From Bacteroidales bacterium (lineage in GTDB: Bacteria; Bacteroidota; Bacteroidia; Bacteroidales; P3), in the NCBI GenBank assembly GCA_017480785.1, contig JAFURZ010000013.1, positions 186,001 to 250,000 of the forward strand: a DNA stretch of 64,000 nt. The letters are read 5' to 3'. A model generated the notes under the pieces. It saw only the letters and a program-made list of their open reading frames with translations. It was not told the DNA's origin and did not search any database. Positions 26,488-32,809 of this stretch are shown here, one piece after another. Positions within the stretch are counted from its first letter, which is position 1, and every line of letters starts with the position of its first letter. Both the position numbers and the translations under genes were made by a program.

Positions 26488-27486
26488 TCAAAGGGCGACC
26501 AGGGAGAACGCCTCAGAAAACGGGATAGGGTCGGGCTGATGGAGATGGTTTTTCCAGGCAGGCTCGTTATGACTCATTTCAGAGATATCGTGAGCCGTTA
26601 TGTTTTTCAATTTGTTGCAAACGGTATTGATAATGGCTATTTCCTGCTGGGAAAATTGGCTCAAATCCGACGTGTTTGAAGATGTAAGCGCGATGCCTTC
26701 CTGGTCCCGCACAAGACGGGGTTGTTGCTCAACCTCATCGAAAGCACTATAAACCCTATCCCAGCGCAACGGTACAGGGCCAAAATCCAATGCCTGGTAT
26801 GCCAATCCGGAAATAGCCATTCCCCGTTCCCGATAGGAAAGAAAATCAATATAGAACAAAACCTTGTTCATTTTTGTCTGAAAGGTATCGCCAAGCTTTT
26901 CAAGAATGTAGAGTAGCAAATTCTTCATCCGCTTAGATGACCGGGGAGCAAAGCCGTTAACAGCCCCTCGTTCACGGCGATATATCAACTGATTCTCTAC
27001 AAGTTCTTTATGGTAATCGAAAGCGGTGCCGATTATGTTCTGAATCCGGGAACAAATCTTATCATACTCTTTTTCGGCCAGTTGGTGTCGGGAGCCGTGT
27101 ACCAGGTCGAGAAAAACCTTTGGATTGCTTGCAGAACGTATCATTTTCCCATTGCTTTCGCTCGGCACTTCGCCGTCTTCATACAAACGGTATTGATTGG
27201 CGCCAAACCCCAGAACAACGGACATCTTTGTGGCACTGAGTCCGTAGCGTTCCCGTAATGCAATGATTTCATCGACGTATGGTATTCCGTACTTTTCACG
27301 GTACTGATTCGTCACCTGATTATACCATACGGTATCACTTTCCGTGGTGGTAAACTCTTCCCCCGTTTCGTCGTCCCGAAACGAAATGCACACACACTCA
27401 TACTCATCACCGCGATACTTCATTGTATCGGGAGTATAGACTACCCGCATGGGCTTGCCTGTGATTGGACTGTTCGGAACCTTCAT
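26488..27486 (-). CDS. Panacea-domain (SocA/DUF4065) antitoxin with MqsA-like N-terminus and HTH
   Basis: The protein has 332 residues. Residues 1-50 align in layout with the MqsA zinc domain but the zinc cysteines are gone: SPITGKPM stands where CPxC would be, and DDETGEEF where the second CxxC would be. Residues 65-125 look like an Xre-type HTH (LRERYGLSATKMSVVLGFG). The C-terminal Panacea domain includes NLLLYILEKLGD, TKMNKVLFYIDF and ALDFGPVPLRWD. It should neutralise the adjacent toxin and repress the operon. It starts 7 nt after the toxin gene. Confidence 0.85.
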   Translation of the reverse strand: MKVPNSPITGKPMRVVYTPDTMKYRGDEYECVCISFRDDETGEEFTTTESDTVWYNQVTNQYREKYGIPYVDEIIALRERYGLSATKMSVVLGFGANQYRLYEDGEVPSESNGKMIRSASNPKVFLDLVHGSRHQLAEKEYDKICSRIQNIIGTAFDYHKELVENQLIYRRERGAVNGFAPRSSKRMKNLLLYILEKLGDTFQTKMNKVLFYIDFLSYRERGMAISGLAYQALDFGPVPLRWDRVYSAFDEVEQQPRLVRDQEGIALTSSNTSDLSQFSQQEIAIINTVCNKLKNITAHDISEMSHNEPAWKNHLHQPDPIPFSEAFSLVAL

Positions 27487-27493
27487 GGAGATA

Positions 27494-27851
27494 TTATTTT
27501 AATGGATACTTCAAAGGATATTCAGCAATATGAAATGATATGCAGATGGTTTGTCCGTTTTCATAACCCAGTGTAATCTTGATATACACTTCGTGACCTT
27601 TCACATCTTTACCAAAGACCCACATCTCCCCCTCTTTGTTAAGCACATCGATGACTGGACCTTCGACATAATCTTGCACTTGAAGGTTTTTCACAATCAG
27701 CTCACGCTGCAATGGTGAAATGTCCAACAACAGCAATGCCTCTCTGTTCTTTTTCCTATCATTTCTGAACTGAATTCCGAAGACTTGCGCCTTTATATTA
27801 ATTTATATTAAACTGATCCAGAAATGCTTTTACGTCTTCAATGGTAATCAT
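27494..27851 (-). pseudogene. MqsR-like toxin disrupted by a 10-bp tandem duplication
   Basis: From the ATG at 27851 the frame reads MITIEDVKAFLDQFNI, then hits TAA. The plus-strand bases 27792-27811 are two exact tandem copies of TTTATATTAA. Deleting one copy restores a continuous 115-residue protein: QFNIKAQVFGIQFRNDR, KKNREALLLLDIS, EGPVIDVLN, then EVYIKITLG and ICISFHIAEYPL. This is the Bacteroidota MqsR-like toxin partner of MqsA/Panacea antitoxins. A truncated 80-residue product could start inside (27736) but lacks the N-terminal third. The duplication may be reversible by slippage, giving on/off switching. Confidence 0.82.
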
Positions 27852-27870
27852 TCCCTTTTCTTTTCAACCG

Positions 27871-27878
27871 CAAAGATA
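27871..27878 (-). promoter_or_regulatory. -7 element of the MqsR-like/Panacea operon
   Basis: TATCTTTG on the minus strand lies 20 nt upstream of the toxin ATG. A 12-bp palindrome, AACTTTAAAGTT (27909-27920), lies about 30 bp farther upstream as a possible operator. Confidence 0.5.
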
Positions 27879-28052
27879 CAAAATAAAATCAAATTGTCAA
27901 CATTTTTCAACTTTAAAGTTAAAAAACACCACTTGCGGATGATGCTATTGCGACACGACGGTCGAAGAGATGGAGCCGGTCAGGCGGTCTTTGTCGGAAG
28001 GCGTTTTTATGGTGCTTTTTGCCGCAATTATGCCTATCCACTTATCTATGCA

Positions 28053-28113
28053 AAAAGAGTATATCTTCTTGCACAAAAGATATACTCTTTTCGAGGGAAA
28101 GATATACTCTTTT
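28053..28113. repeat. One inverted and two direct copies of a 15-bp word
   Basis: AAAAGAGTATATCTT (28053-28067) is the exact complement of AAGATATACTCTTTT at 28077-28091 and again at 28099-28113. The two direct copies start 22 bp apart, twice the 11-bp period seen elsewhere in the window. Confidence 0.75.
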
Positions 28114-28150
28114 CTCGGCCTCCGGCCAAACACGCACGTATACACACATA

Positions 28151-28205
28151 TCTAATCCGACCACGCATGCATGTCTAGTCCGACCATTAGTGCATGCGTA
28201 GTCGG
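28151..28205. repeat. Direct and inverted repeat around GCATGC
   Basis: TCTAATCCGACCA (28151) recurs as TCTAGTCCGACCA (28174), 23 bp later. CCGACCACGCATGCA pairs with TGCATGCGTAGTCGG with one mismatch, giving a potential hairpin. Confidence 0.6.
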
Positions 28206-28227
28206 CTGCCTTGAGATACCTCTTGTT

Positions 28228-28647
28228 TTAGGGCTCGCTAGAACCAATAACAGATTCTCCAGTAATAGAGATCTTGACATTCTTACCCTTGTCGAGATAG
28301 AATACTTGCTGAATCCATCCAATAGTAGAACCACCATAAGAGCTGTACATAGGCTTATGGTAATAATAAACCTTCACTTTGGCAGCATGTGGGTCTGCTG
28401 TAAAAGTGTACTCTTTACCCTTCTCGATGGGCTCAATCTTGTTGTTTTTAATCTTGCTTCCTTCTTGGTCACACTCGAAAAGCATAACGTAGCTTGCTTC
28501 AGGAGTCACTCCTTCCATCGTTATCAATGAAACGTTTGATTGGAAAGTGTAAGCCATCTCATCCGAGCTTTCTTCTTTCGAGCAGCCGATGAGCAGAACT
28601 ACACAGATTAATGAGGCGAGTACGCCCTTGCAAATTCTTTTTACCAT
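28228..28647 (-). CDS. Hypothetical lipoprotein
   Basis: The protein has 139 residues with a lipoprotein signal (ASLICVVLLIGC, Cys lipidation site, then SKEESSDE). The mature part is a compact beta-rich domain (VSLITMEGVTPEASYVMLFE, AKVKVYYYHKPMYSS, YLDKGKNVKISITG). It lies 21 nt downstream of the DUF4468-type gene and is probably co-transcribed. Function is not recognised. Confidence 0.75.
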   Translation of the reverse strand: MVKRICKGVLASLICVVLLIGCSKEESSDEMAYTFQSNVSLITMEGVTPEASYVMLFECDQEGSKIKNNKIEPIEKGKEYTFTADPHAAKVKVYYYHKPMYSSYGGSTIGWIQQVFYLDKGKNVKISITGESVIGSSEP

Positions 28648-28668
28648 GATTGTATTGTTTTATGTTAG

Positions 28669-29457
28669 TTAAAAATCATCATTTGTGTTTACCGCAACAA
28701 ATAAAGAATTCATCAATGCAGAAAGACCTTGTTGCAAATGCGCCACTCTCTTTTGGTGGTTCTCAATAGTGATTTTCATATCGTATTTCTTACTTGCTAT
28801 TCGCTTCTCCACTTCGGCAATAGCTTCCGCTCTCATCTTTTTCTCCTTACGGGAAAGGTTGTCTTCATCAACAGTATGTAATCCTGCAAGATACTGTTGC
28901 TGCTCTTCAAGTTCACGACTGATTTTTAGAGTATCGGCAGTTAAATTCAGGTAATCATCGCAGGAAAGGGTCTTGTCTGAAAGATTGGATTTGGATCCGA
29001 GAATTATCGAATTCCGAACCATATGTACACACATATCCTCAACTCGGACACGAAACCTATCGTCTTTGCTATCTATTGTCAGAGTAAAAGAAAGTGTATG
29101 CTTCGTTTCGATAATGAGACTGTTATTGCCCCCAGATTCATCGACTATGGTCGTATTCCCTTTTATAATAATTCTATGGTTCGCGTCGTCTTCAAACTGC
29201 AATACGGATTTATAATCGCCAAAATTCTTGGCTATCCATTGTTTTGCATTGAGTTGTTTTATATTGGCCGGTATAGTACTTTGGAACACATGTTCAAATG
29301 TATTGTTGCCTACCACAACATCTTCCTGTTTTACTTGTGCTGATGCGGATAAACCAAGTAAAAGCACGATAAACAAGGCTATCGTTCTTTTTAGTAAAGA
29401 ATGGCCACCACCATAACGGACTTTTGAGTCCACCATTGAATAAACTGACATTTTCAT
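28669..29457 (-). CDS. DUF4468-like secreted protein
   Basis: The protein has 262 residues with a signal peptide after an extended n-region (LLKRTIALFIVLLLGLSASA). The mature N-terminal domain has the TBP-like pattern of DUF4468 in Bacteroidota (FEHVFQSTIPANIKQLNAKQ, then WIAKNFGDYKSVLQFED, RIIIKGNTTI, HTLSFTLTIDSKDDRFRV). The C-terminal third is a charged helix rich in Lys/Glu (SRKEKKMRAEAIAEVEKRIA), likely a coiled coil. The role is unknown in this family. Base composition is AT-rich. Confidence 0.75.
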   Translation of the reverse strand: MKMSVYSMVDSKVRYGGGHSLLKRTIALFIVLLLGLSASAQVKQEDVVVGNNTFEHVFQSTIPANIKQLNAKQWIAKNFGDYKSVLQFEDDANHRIIIKGNTTIVDESGGNNSLIIETKHTLSFTLTIDSKDDRFRVRVEDMCVHMVRNSIILGSKSNLSDKTLSCDDYLNLTADTLKISRELEEQQQYLAGLHTVDEDNLSRKEKKMRAEAIAEVEKRIASKKYDMKITIENHQKRVAHLQQGLSALMNSLFVAVNTNDDF

Positions 29458-29556
29458 TATAAATCAAATTATTAATTAGTAATCAATTCTTCTTATTGTT
29501 TAGCCCTATGGCTTTCGACATATTATACACAAAAAAGCCGTGAACTTATTTCTGTT

Positions 29557-29665
29557 CATATCTGAGGTTCGCCAAAACCCTATCTGCAAACAAGAAAGCT
29601 CACGGTGCCGTGAGCGTTTCTCCTTTCTTACGCAGATAGATTGAAATTTGGCGATTTCAGATATG
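29557..29665. repeat. 109-bp nested inverted-repeat element
   Basis: Five complementary arm pairs nest from outside in: CATATCTGA, CGCCAAA, TATCTGC, AAGAAAG and GCTCACGG, closing on a 2-nt loop at 29606-29607. No protein frame runs through it. It could be a folded RNA, a MITE-like remnant or a REP/BIME-type element. Confidence 0.75.
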
Positions 29666-29719
29666 CAAAGAAAAGCGAAAGCGCTTCAATATGTCATTAT
29701 GTCTATACTATTCTTTTTG

Positions 29720-29756
29720 TTTATGCCATATATTTTGTTTTCGTTTCACAAATGCA
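29720..29756. repeat. TA-flanking repeat R1
   Basis: Copy of the word TTTATGCCATATATTTTG followed by TTTTCGTTTCACAAATGCA. It ends 14 nt downstream of the HEPN gene stop. A second shared block (CAATATGTC, TTATGTCTATACT) lies at 29687-29709. Confidence 0.7.
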
Positions 29757-29770
29757 TTAATGAACAATCT

Positions 29771-30202
29771 CTATGCCTTGTTTTCAGCCAGCCATTCGTC
29801 GACCTTCTCCTTGACGGCGGCAACCAGTTCCTTTGCCTTGGGATATAGCTTGGCAGTAGATACCTCGTCGTGGTTGAAGAGGTCTTCATAGTCGCCCGTC
29901 TGGCGAGCCTCGAACAGATTGCTGTAATCCTTACCGTATGACGGCGGGAAGATGCCCGTGCGTATGAAGTGCAGGCCGAACATCTGCTTCACGCCGTCGT
30001 GCGACTTGGTGATGATGCCGTTCGCAATCAGCAATGCACTCACCGCATAATAGCAGGCATAATACATACGGTTGGCCGCGTTGTTGTAGTATTTGAACGC
30101 AAGGAGAGTGTCAATCTCGCCAAGCGTTTTCTCAGCACACTCAATACGGTATGCCACGATGTCATACCGCTCTTGTGGTGATAAATCCATGCGCTCTGTC
30201 AT
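29771..30202 (-). CDS. HEPN-domain protein (toxin side of an MNT/HEPN pair)
   Basis: The protein has 143 residues. HEPN helices are visible: MDLSPQERYDIVAYRIECAE, NAANRMYYACYYAVSALLIA, then KSHDGVKQMFGLHFIRTG and the family's DYSNLFEARQTGDYEDLF. This is the PF05168-like HEPN branch, which lacks the strict RX4-6H ribonuclease motif of HepT, so nuclease activity is uncertain. The gene overlaps the nucleotidyltransferase gene by 4 nt. It forms a two-gene cassette bounded by R1 and R2. Confidence 0.85.
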   Translation of the reverse strand: MTERMDLSPQERYDIVAYRIECAEKTLGEIDTLLAFKYYNNAANRMYYACYYAVSALLIANGIITKSHDGVKQMFGLHFIRTGIFPPSYGKDYSNLFEARQTGDYEDLFNHDEVSTAKLYPKAKELVAAVKEKVDEWLAENKA

Positions 30203-30507
30203 AACCGCCTCCCGTCGTTAAGTACATTCAGCCGGAACGGGGTCATGCGCGACTCCCATTGGCTTTTGGGGATAATAATCGGGTTTATGGCCACACCTGC
30301 GTCCCACTCGATGGGCATGGTAACGTCGTACACTCTGTCTCTGTCGTCGTCCTCGACGGTTGGCTTGTTGAAAAGCACCAGCAGGTCGATGTCGGAGTCT
30401 GGTCGTGCGTCGCCGCGGGCTTCGCTGCCATAGAGCCACACCTCTATGTCGAGGGGCTGGGCGTTGAGTCCTTTCTTAATGGCATCTGTTATGTTCGGGC
30501 GTTTCAT
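30199..30507 (-). CDS. Minimal nucleotidyltransferase (MNT) of a HEPN pair
   Basis: The protein has 102 residues. The nucleotidyltransferase signature is VWLYGSEARGDARPDSDIDLLV, with GS at 27-28 and the metal aspartates Asp39 and Asp41. A third acidic position lies near YDVTMPIEWDAGV. MNT antitoxins inactivate the HEPN partner by adenylylation. It is the promoter-proximal gene of the cassette and has its own promoter and operator-like palindrome at 30528-30575. Confidence 0.87.
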   Translation of the reverse strand: MKRPNITDAIKKGLNAQPLDIEVWLYGSEARGDARPDSDIDLLVLFNKPTVEDDDRDRVYDVTMPIEWDAGVAINPIIIPKSQWESRMTPFRLNVLNDGRRL

Positions 30508-30527
30508 TTTTTCCTATATTTCGGCTG

Positions 30528-30575
30528 CAAAAATACACAAAATAATCGGACTGGCAAAAATAAATTTTGCCAGTC
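30528..30575 (-). promoter_or_regulatory. Promoter and operator-like palindrome of the MNT/HEPN pair
   Basis: The -7 box TATTTTTG (minus strand 30535-30528) is preceded by an 11-bp perfect inverted repeat (GACTGGCAAAA at 30549-30559, complement at 30565-30575) over the -33 region. This placement suits autorepression. Confidence 0.6.
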
Positions 30576-30685
30576 AGAAAAATAGTTGAACTTTTGCAAC
30601 AGGAAATCAATAGGGGAACAGTCCAGTTCAGACGTACACACTTTGGTGATGACCTTCCGAGCGAGCCAGCCTGTCGATTTCTCTT

Positions 30686-30723
30686 TTTATGTCATATATT
30701 CTTGTTTTCGTTTTACAAGTGCA
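30686..30723. repeat. TA-flanking repeat R2
   Basis: Copy reading TTTATGTCATATATTC then TTGTTTTCGTTTTACAAG and TGCA. It ends 4 nt downstream of the ParE-like gene stop. Confidence 0.7.
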
Positions 30724-30727
30724 AATA

Positions 30728-31054
30728 CTACATACCTTTTGCTTCTTTTTTCAAGTCTGAATACAGTCTTGCGCGGTCCTGCCGGTTGCTCCAAATGCTG
30801 ACAATGTATATTTCATCTTTGTAAATGGAGTACACCACGCTGTTCAGTCGACAAGGCAACTCGCGGAACTCTACACCTGTTTCCTCATCGGTAAAACTGG
30901 ACTTCCCGATATTCGGGAACTGCGAGATGTTGGCAACGGCCTCGTTAATGCCATTCCGCATCTTGACAGCAGCCTGTCTACCAAACTCACGAGCGACGTA
31001 GGCTGCCGTTTCTGCAAATTCGGTGGCGGCACGTTCCGACCATCTCACTTTCAT
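30728..31054 (-). CDS. RelE/ParE-family toxin
   Basis: The protein has 108 residues. It shows the ParE-like layout: VRWSERAATEFAETAAYVAR, then ISQFPNIGKSS, FRELPCRLNSVVYSIYKDE and the closing strand IYIVSIWSNRQDRARL. The terminal W-x-x-R-Q-D-R segment is typical of ParE-type toxins, which poison gyrase; RelE-type mRNA cleavage cannot be excluded. It overlaps its antitoxin gene by 4 nt. Cassette bounded by R2 and R3. Confidence 0.85.
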   Translation of the reverse strand: MKVRWSERAATEFAETAAYVAREFGRQAAVKMRNGINEAVANISQFPNIGKSSFTDEETGVEFRELPCRLNSVVYSIYKDEIYIVSIWSNRQDRARLYSDLKKEAKGM

Positions 31055-31332
31055 ACCGCTTCGGCTATGGCGTTGTCGACAAGGTGCATCACATCGTCAT
31101 GCGTAAGCGTCTGCTCCCGCCCGGAAATGATGTCGCGCATACGCTGCCTCGACACCTCCATCATCTCCTCACGGCTGTACATCCCCGGCATCTGCAGTGC
31201 TTCGTTTGCCTCTGCATCTTCCCGTTTGACACGCGCAAGGAATGCGTGGCGCACTTTCAGCGTCTGCTGACGATAGAGCGTCCAAAGGGCTTCCTCCGGA
31301 GAAGTTCTTTGGTATGTAGCATTCGTTTCCAT
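31051..31332 (-). CDS. Antitoxin of the ParE-like pair
   Basis: The protein has 93 residues, mostly helical, with MYSREEMMEVSRQRMRDIISG in the middle and a charged C-terminus (LTHDDVMHLVDNAIAEAV). I do not recognise a named DNA-binding fold. Its position directly upstream of the toxin, the 4-nt overlap and an operator-like palindrome on its promoter identify it as the antitoxin. Confidence 0.75.
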   Translation of the reverse strand: METNATYQRTSPEEALWTLYRQQTLKVRHAFLARVKREDAEANEALQMPGMYSREEMMEVSRQRMRDIISGREQTLTHDDVMHLVDNAIAEAV

Positions 31333-31358
31333 ATCTGTTTATCCTTGTTTTCGATTTG

Positions 31359-31387
31359 CAAAAATACGACAATTATTTCAATTGTCG
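31359..31387 (-). promoter_or_regulatory. Promoter and operator-like palindrome of the antitoxin/ParE pair
   Basis: The -7 box TATTTTTG (31366-31359 on the minus strand) directly adjoins a perfect inverted repeat with arms CGACAATT (31367-31374) and AATTGTCG (31380-31387). A bound regulator would block RNA polymerase. Confidence 0.65.
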
Positions 31388-31408
31388 AAATTTATTTTCT
31401 CCACACAT

Positions 31409-31437
31409 AAAAAAACTCCCCAACAAACATTGGGGAG
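31409..31437 (-). terminator. Intrinsic terminator of the MntA/HepT operon
   Basis: CTCCCCAA pairs with TTGGGGAG around a 6-nt loop, followed on the minus strand by seven T. It is a textbook rho-independent terminator between the HepT and ParE cassettes. Confidence 0.85.
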
Positions 31438-31542
31438 CGTCCGCTCAATATGTCTTTATGTCTATACTTTCAGAGGTACCCTCGCCTTATCCGCGAGTGA
31501 GGTTCTCGCGGGGCTCACGCTCGGAATGCCACAGGCATTTCT

Positions 31543-31579
31543 CATATGCCATTATTATTGTTTTCGTTTCGCAAATTCA
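31543..31579. repeat. TA-flanking repeat R3, split by a structured insertion
   Basis: The core copy (CATATGCCATTATTATTG then TTTTCGTTTCGCAAATTCA) ends 15 nt downstream of the HepT gene stop. Its upstream block (CAATATGTC, TTATGTCTATACT) is at 31446-31469, so about 70 bp of hairpin-rich sequence (arms CCGCGAG/CTCGCGG) is inserted relative to R1. Confidence 0.65.
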
Positions 31580-31594
31580 GTTGTCAACCATTAT

Positions 31595-32092
31595 CTATAG
31601 TTTGTCTATTTCTTCTGAGGTCAGGCTTGTGTACTTTGCAATCAGTTCTGTGGGCATCCCGTCAGCTTTCATCTTGCGGGCAAGTTTGAGCATCGTCTCG
31701 TCGGTGGTATCCTCGAAGTCGTCGGGCAGGGACTCCCATATCTCCCAGTCGGTGTCGGCAAGGTACTTCTCCACCTGCTGCCGCAACTCGGGGATGCCGT
31801 TGACGGCAGTGTTGTAGAGTTCTTTGTCGTCGATGGTGGCGTAGTCGTGCACCAGCACATGACGCATGCCTTGAACAATCTTCCAAGGTGTAGCAGGATT
31901 CGCCTTCTTGAATGCCTTGCTGAGCATATAGGCCGCCTCGCCCACTATCTCCACGTTTTTCATCACAGAGTAGTAGGTGCTCTTGTCGCCGACGAACGAC
32001 CCGAAGGTGTGCCCTTCGATGAGCATCGTCACATTGTTGGAGTATTCGAGGATATCCTCCAGCCGACCTTTATCGCGTGCCCTCTCTCTCAT
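31595..32092 (-). CDS. hepT: HepT-like HEPN RNase toxin with an Rpn-type C-terminal tail
   Basis: The protein has 165 residues. The HEPN domain has the active RX4HDY motif: RHVLVHDY at residues 77-84. The MntA partner silences it by adding AMP to the tyrosine. Unlike ordinary HepT (about 110-140 residues) it continues with ETMLKLARKMKADGMPTELI and AKYTSLTSEEIDKL. This closely resembles the C-terminal motif of Rpn/PD-(D/E)XK transposase-like proteins. The tail may be a protein-interaction module. The gene overlaps mntA by 23 nt. Confidence 0.85.
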   Translation of the reverse strand: MRERARDKGRLEDILEYSNNVTMLIEGHTFGSFVGDKSTYYSVMKNVEIVGEAAYMLSKAFKKANPATPWKIVQGMRHVLVHDYATIDDKELYNTAVNGIPELRQQVEKYLADTDWEIWESLPDDFEDTTDETMLKLARKMKADGMPTELIAKYTSLTSEEIDKL

Positions 32093-32378
32093 AAATCAGA
32101 ATTTTATCTTTTTCAGCAGTTTTGGCAGCGTATGGGCGAAGTGTGCCGTCCACCACCAAGTCGACATCGCGGCCCAGCAATTCCTGAAGGTCCATCAGCA
32201 TACCGCCGTGGGTGAATAGCGTGAACGGTTTGCCGGAATAGTCGGGCACAAAAAGGATGTCGACATCGCTTCCCGGTGTCTCCTCGCCGCGGGCGAAGGA
32301 GCCGAAAAGCCACGCCTTCAGGACGGGCTGCGTCTTGAAATAGTCGGCTATTATCTTCGTCATTGCTTGCGTGCTCAT
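32070..32378 (-). CDS. mntA: MntA-like nucleotidyltransferase antitoxin
   Basis: The protein has 102 residues starting at the ATG at 32378, 29 nt after the -7 box. The signature is AWLFGSFARGEETPGSDVDI (Gly-Ser at 26-27, metal aspartates 38 and 40), with the third aspartate in DVDLVVDG. It would AMPylate the HepT tyrosine and neutralise it. Start choice: an in-frame upstream extension would run into the promoter. Confidence 0.87.
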   Translation of the reverse strand: MSTQAMTKIIADYFKTQPVLKAWLFGSFARGEETPGSDVDILFVPDYSGKPFTLFTHGGMLMDLQELLGRDVDLVVDGTLRPYAAKTAEKDKILIYEREGTR

Positions 32379-32406
32379 AATCTCGTTGCGTATTGATTTC
32401 GATTTG

Positions 32407-32450
32407 CAAAAATACGACAATTATTTGGATTGGTGAAAACTATTTTCACC
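32407..32450 (-). promoter_or_regulatory. Promoter and operator-like palindrome of mntA-hepT
   Basis: TATTTTTG (32414-32407 on the minus strand) is the -7 box. GGTGAAAA (32432-32439) and TTTTCACC (32443-32450) form a perfect inverted repeat over the -33 region. Confidence 0.6.
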
Positions 32451-32458
32451 TAGATAAA

Positions 32459-32496
32459 TTTATGCCATGTATTTTGTTCTCGTTTTACAGGGCAAA
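32459..32496. repeat. TA-flanking repeat R4
   Basis: Copy reading TTTATGCCATGTATTTTG then TTCTCGTTTTACAGGGCAAA, upstream of the mntA promoter. It closes the three-cassette block on its upstream side. Confidence 0.65.
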
Positions 32497-32731
32497 GATG
32501 CAACACTTTTCCTGGAGTAGCCAAATGTTTTGTAGAAAATTTGATTTTTTCCCTGATTCTACACCAGGGAGGGAAGTGGGCGGAGTGGGAAAGTTGGGTA
32601 CTTTTTTGGGAAAGTTGGGTATGTTTGTGGGTCGATTTTGGGGTTTTCGGCAAAAAGGGCTTATTTTGGAGGCCGTCCGGTGGCGACATCAGACGAGAGT
32701 TCTTACATATTGAGTTGAGAGGAATACAGAG
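32497..32731. other. Intergenic stretch with a 21-bp direct repeat
   Basis: There is no credible gene. A G-rich word GGGAAAGTTGGGTA occurs twice 21 bp apart near 32588-32622, followed by GTGGGTCGATTTTGGGG. Nothing else is recognised. Confidence 0.4.
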
Positions 32732-32769
32732 CGGCGCCGTTGGATATGCGCCGCCGAAGTAAGGTAAAC

Positions 32770-32803
32770 AAAAAGAAGCGAGGCGTCGGGGCCACCGACG
32801 CCC
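32770..32803 (-). terminator. Intrinsic terminator of the antiporter/kinase operon
   Basis: On the minus strand GGCGTCGG pairs with CCGACGCC 7 nt after the stop, followed by TCGCTTCTTTTTGTTT. A second GC hairpin (GCGGCGC/GCGCCGC, 32732-32755) lies just beyond. Confidence 0.75.
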
Positions 32804-32809
32804 AGACGG

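Larger units (their letters stand above)
27921..28227. other. Intergenic stretch containing two repeat clusters
   Basis: There is no credible gene here; short open frames overlap in several frames without coding character. The stretch carries the inverted/direct repeats at 28053-28113 and 28151-28205. Confidence 0.45.

Noticed and set aside
27945..28201. Several short open frames between the toxin-antitoxin unit and the lipoprotein
   Set aside because: They overlap each other in several frames over repeat-rich sequence and none has coding character or a ribosome site.
29720..32496. Integron with attC sites
   Set aside because: No integrase gene or attC core sites are visible. The repeats look like promoter/leader-derived sequence. 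Recombination between repeats is the simpler model.
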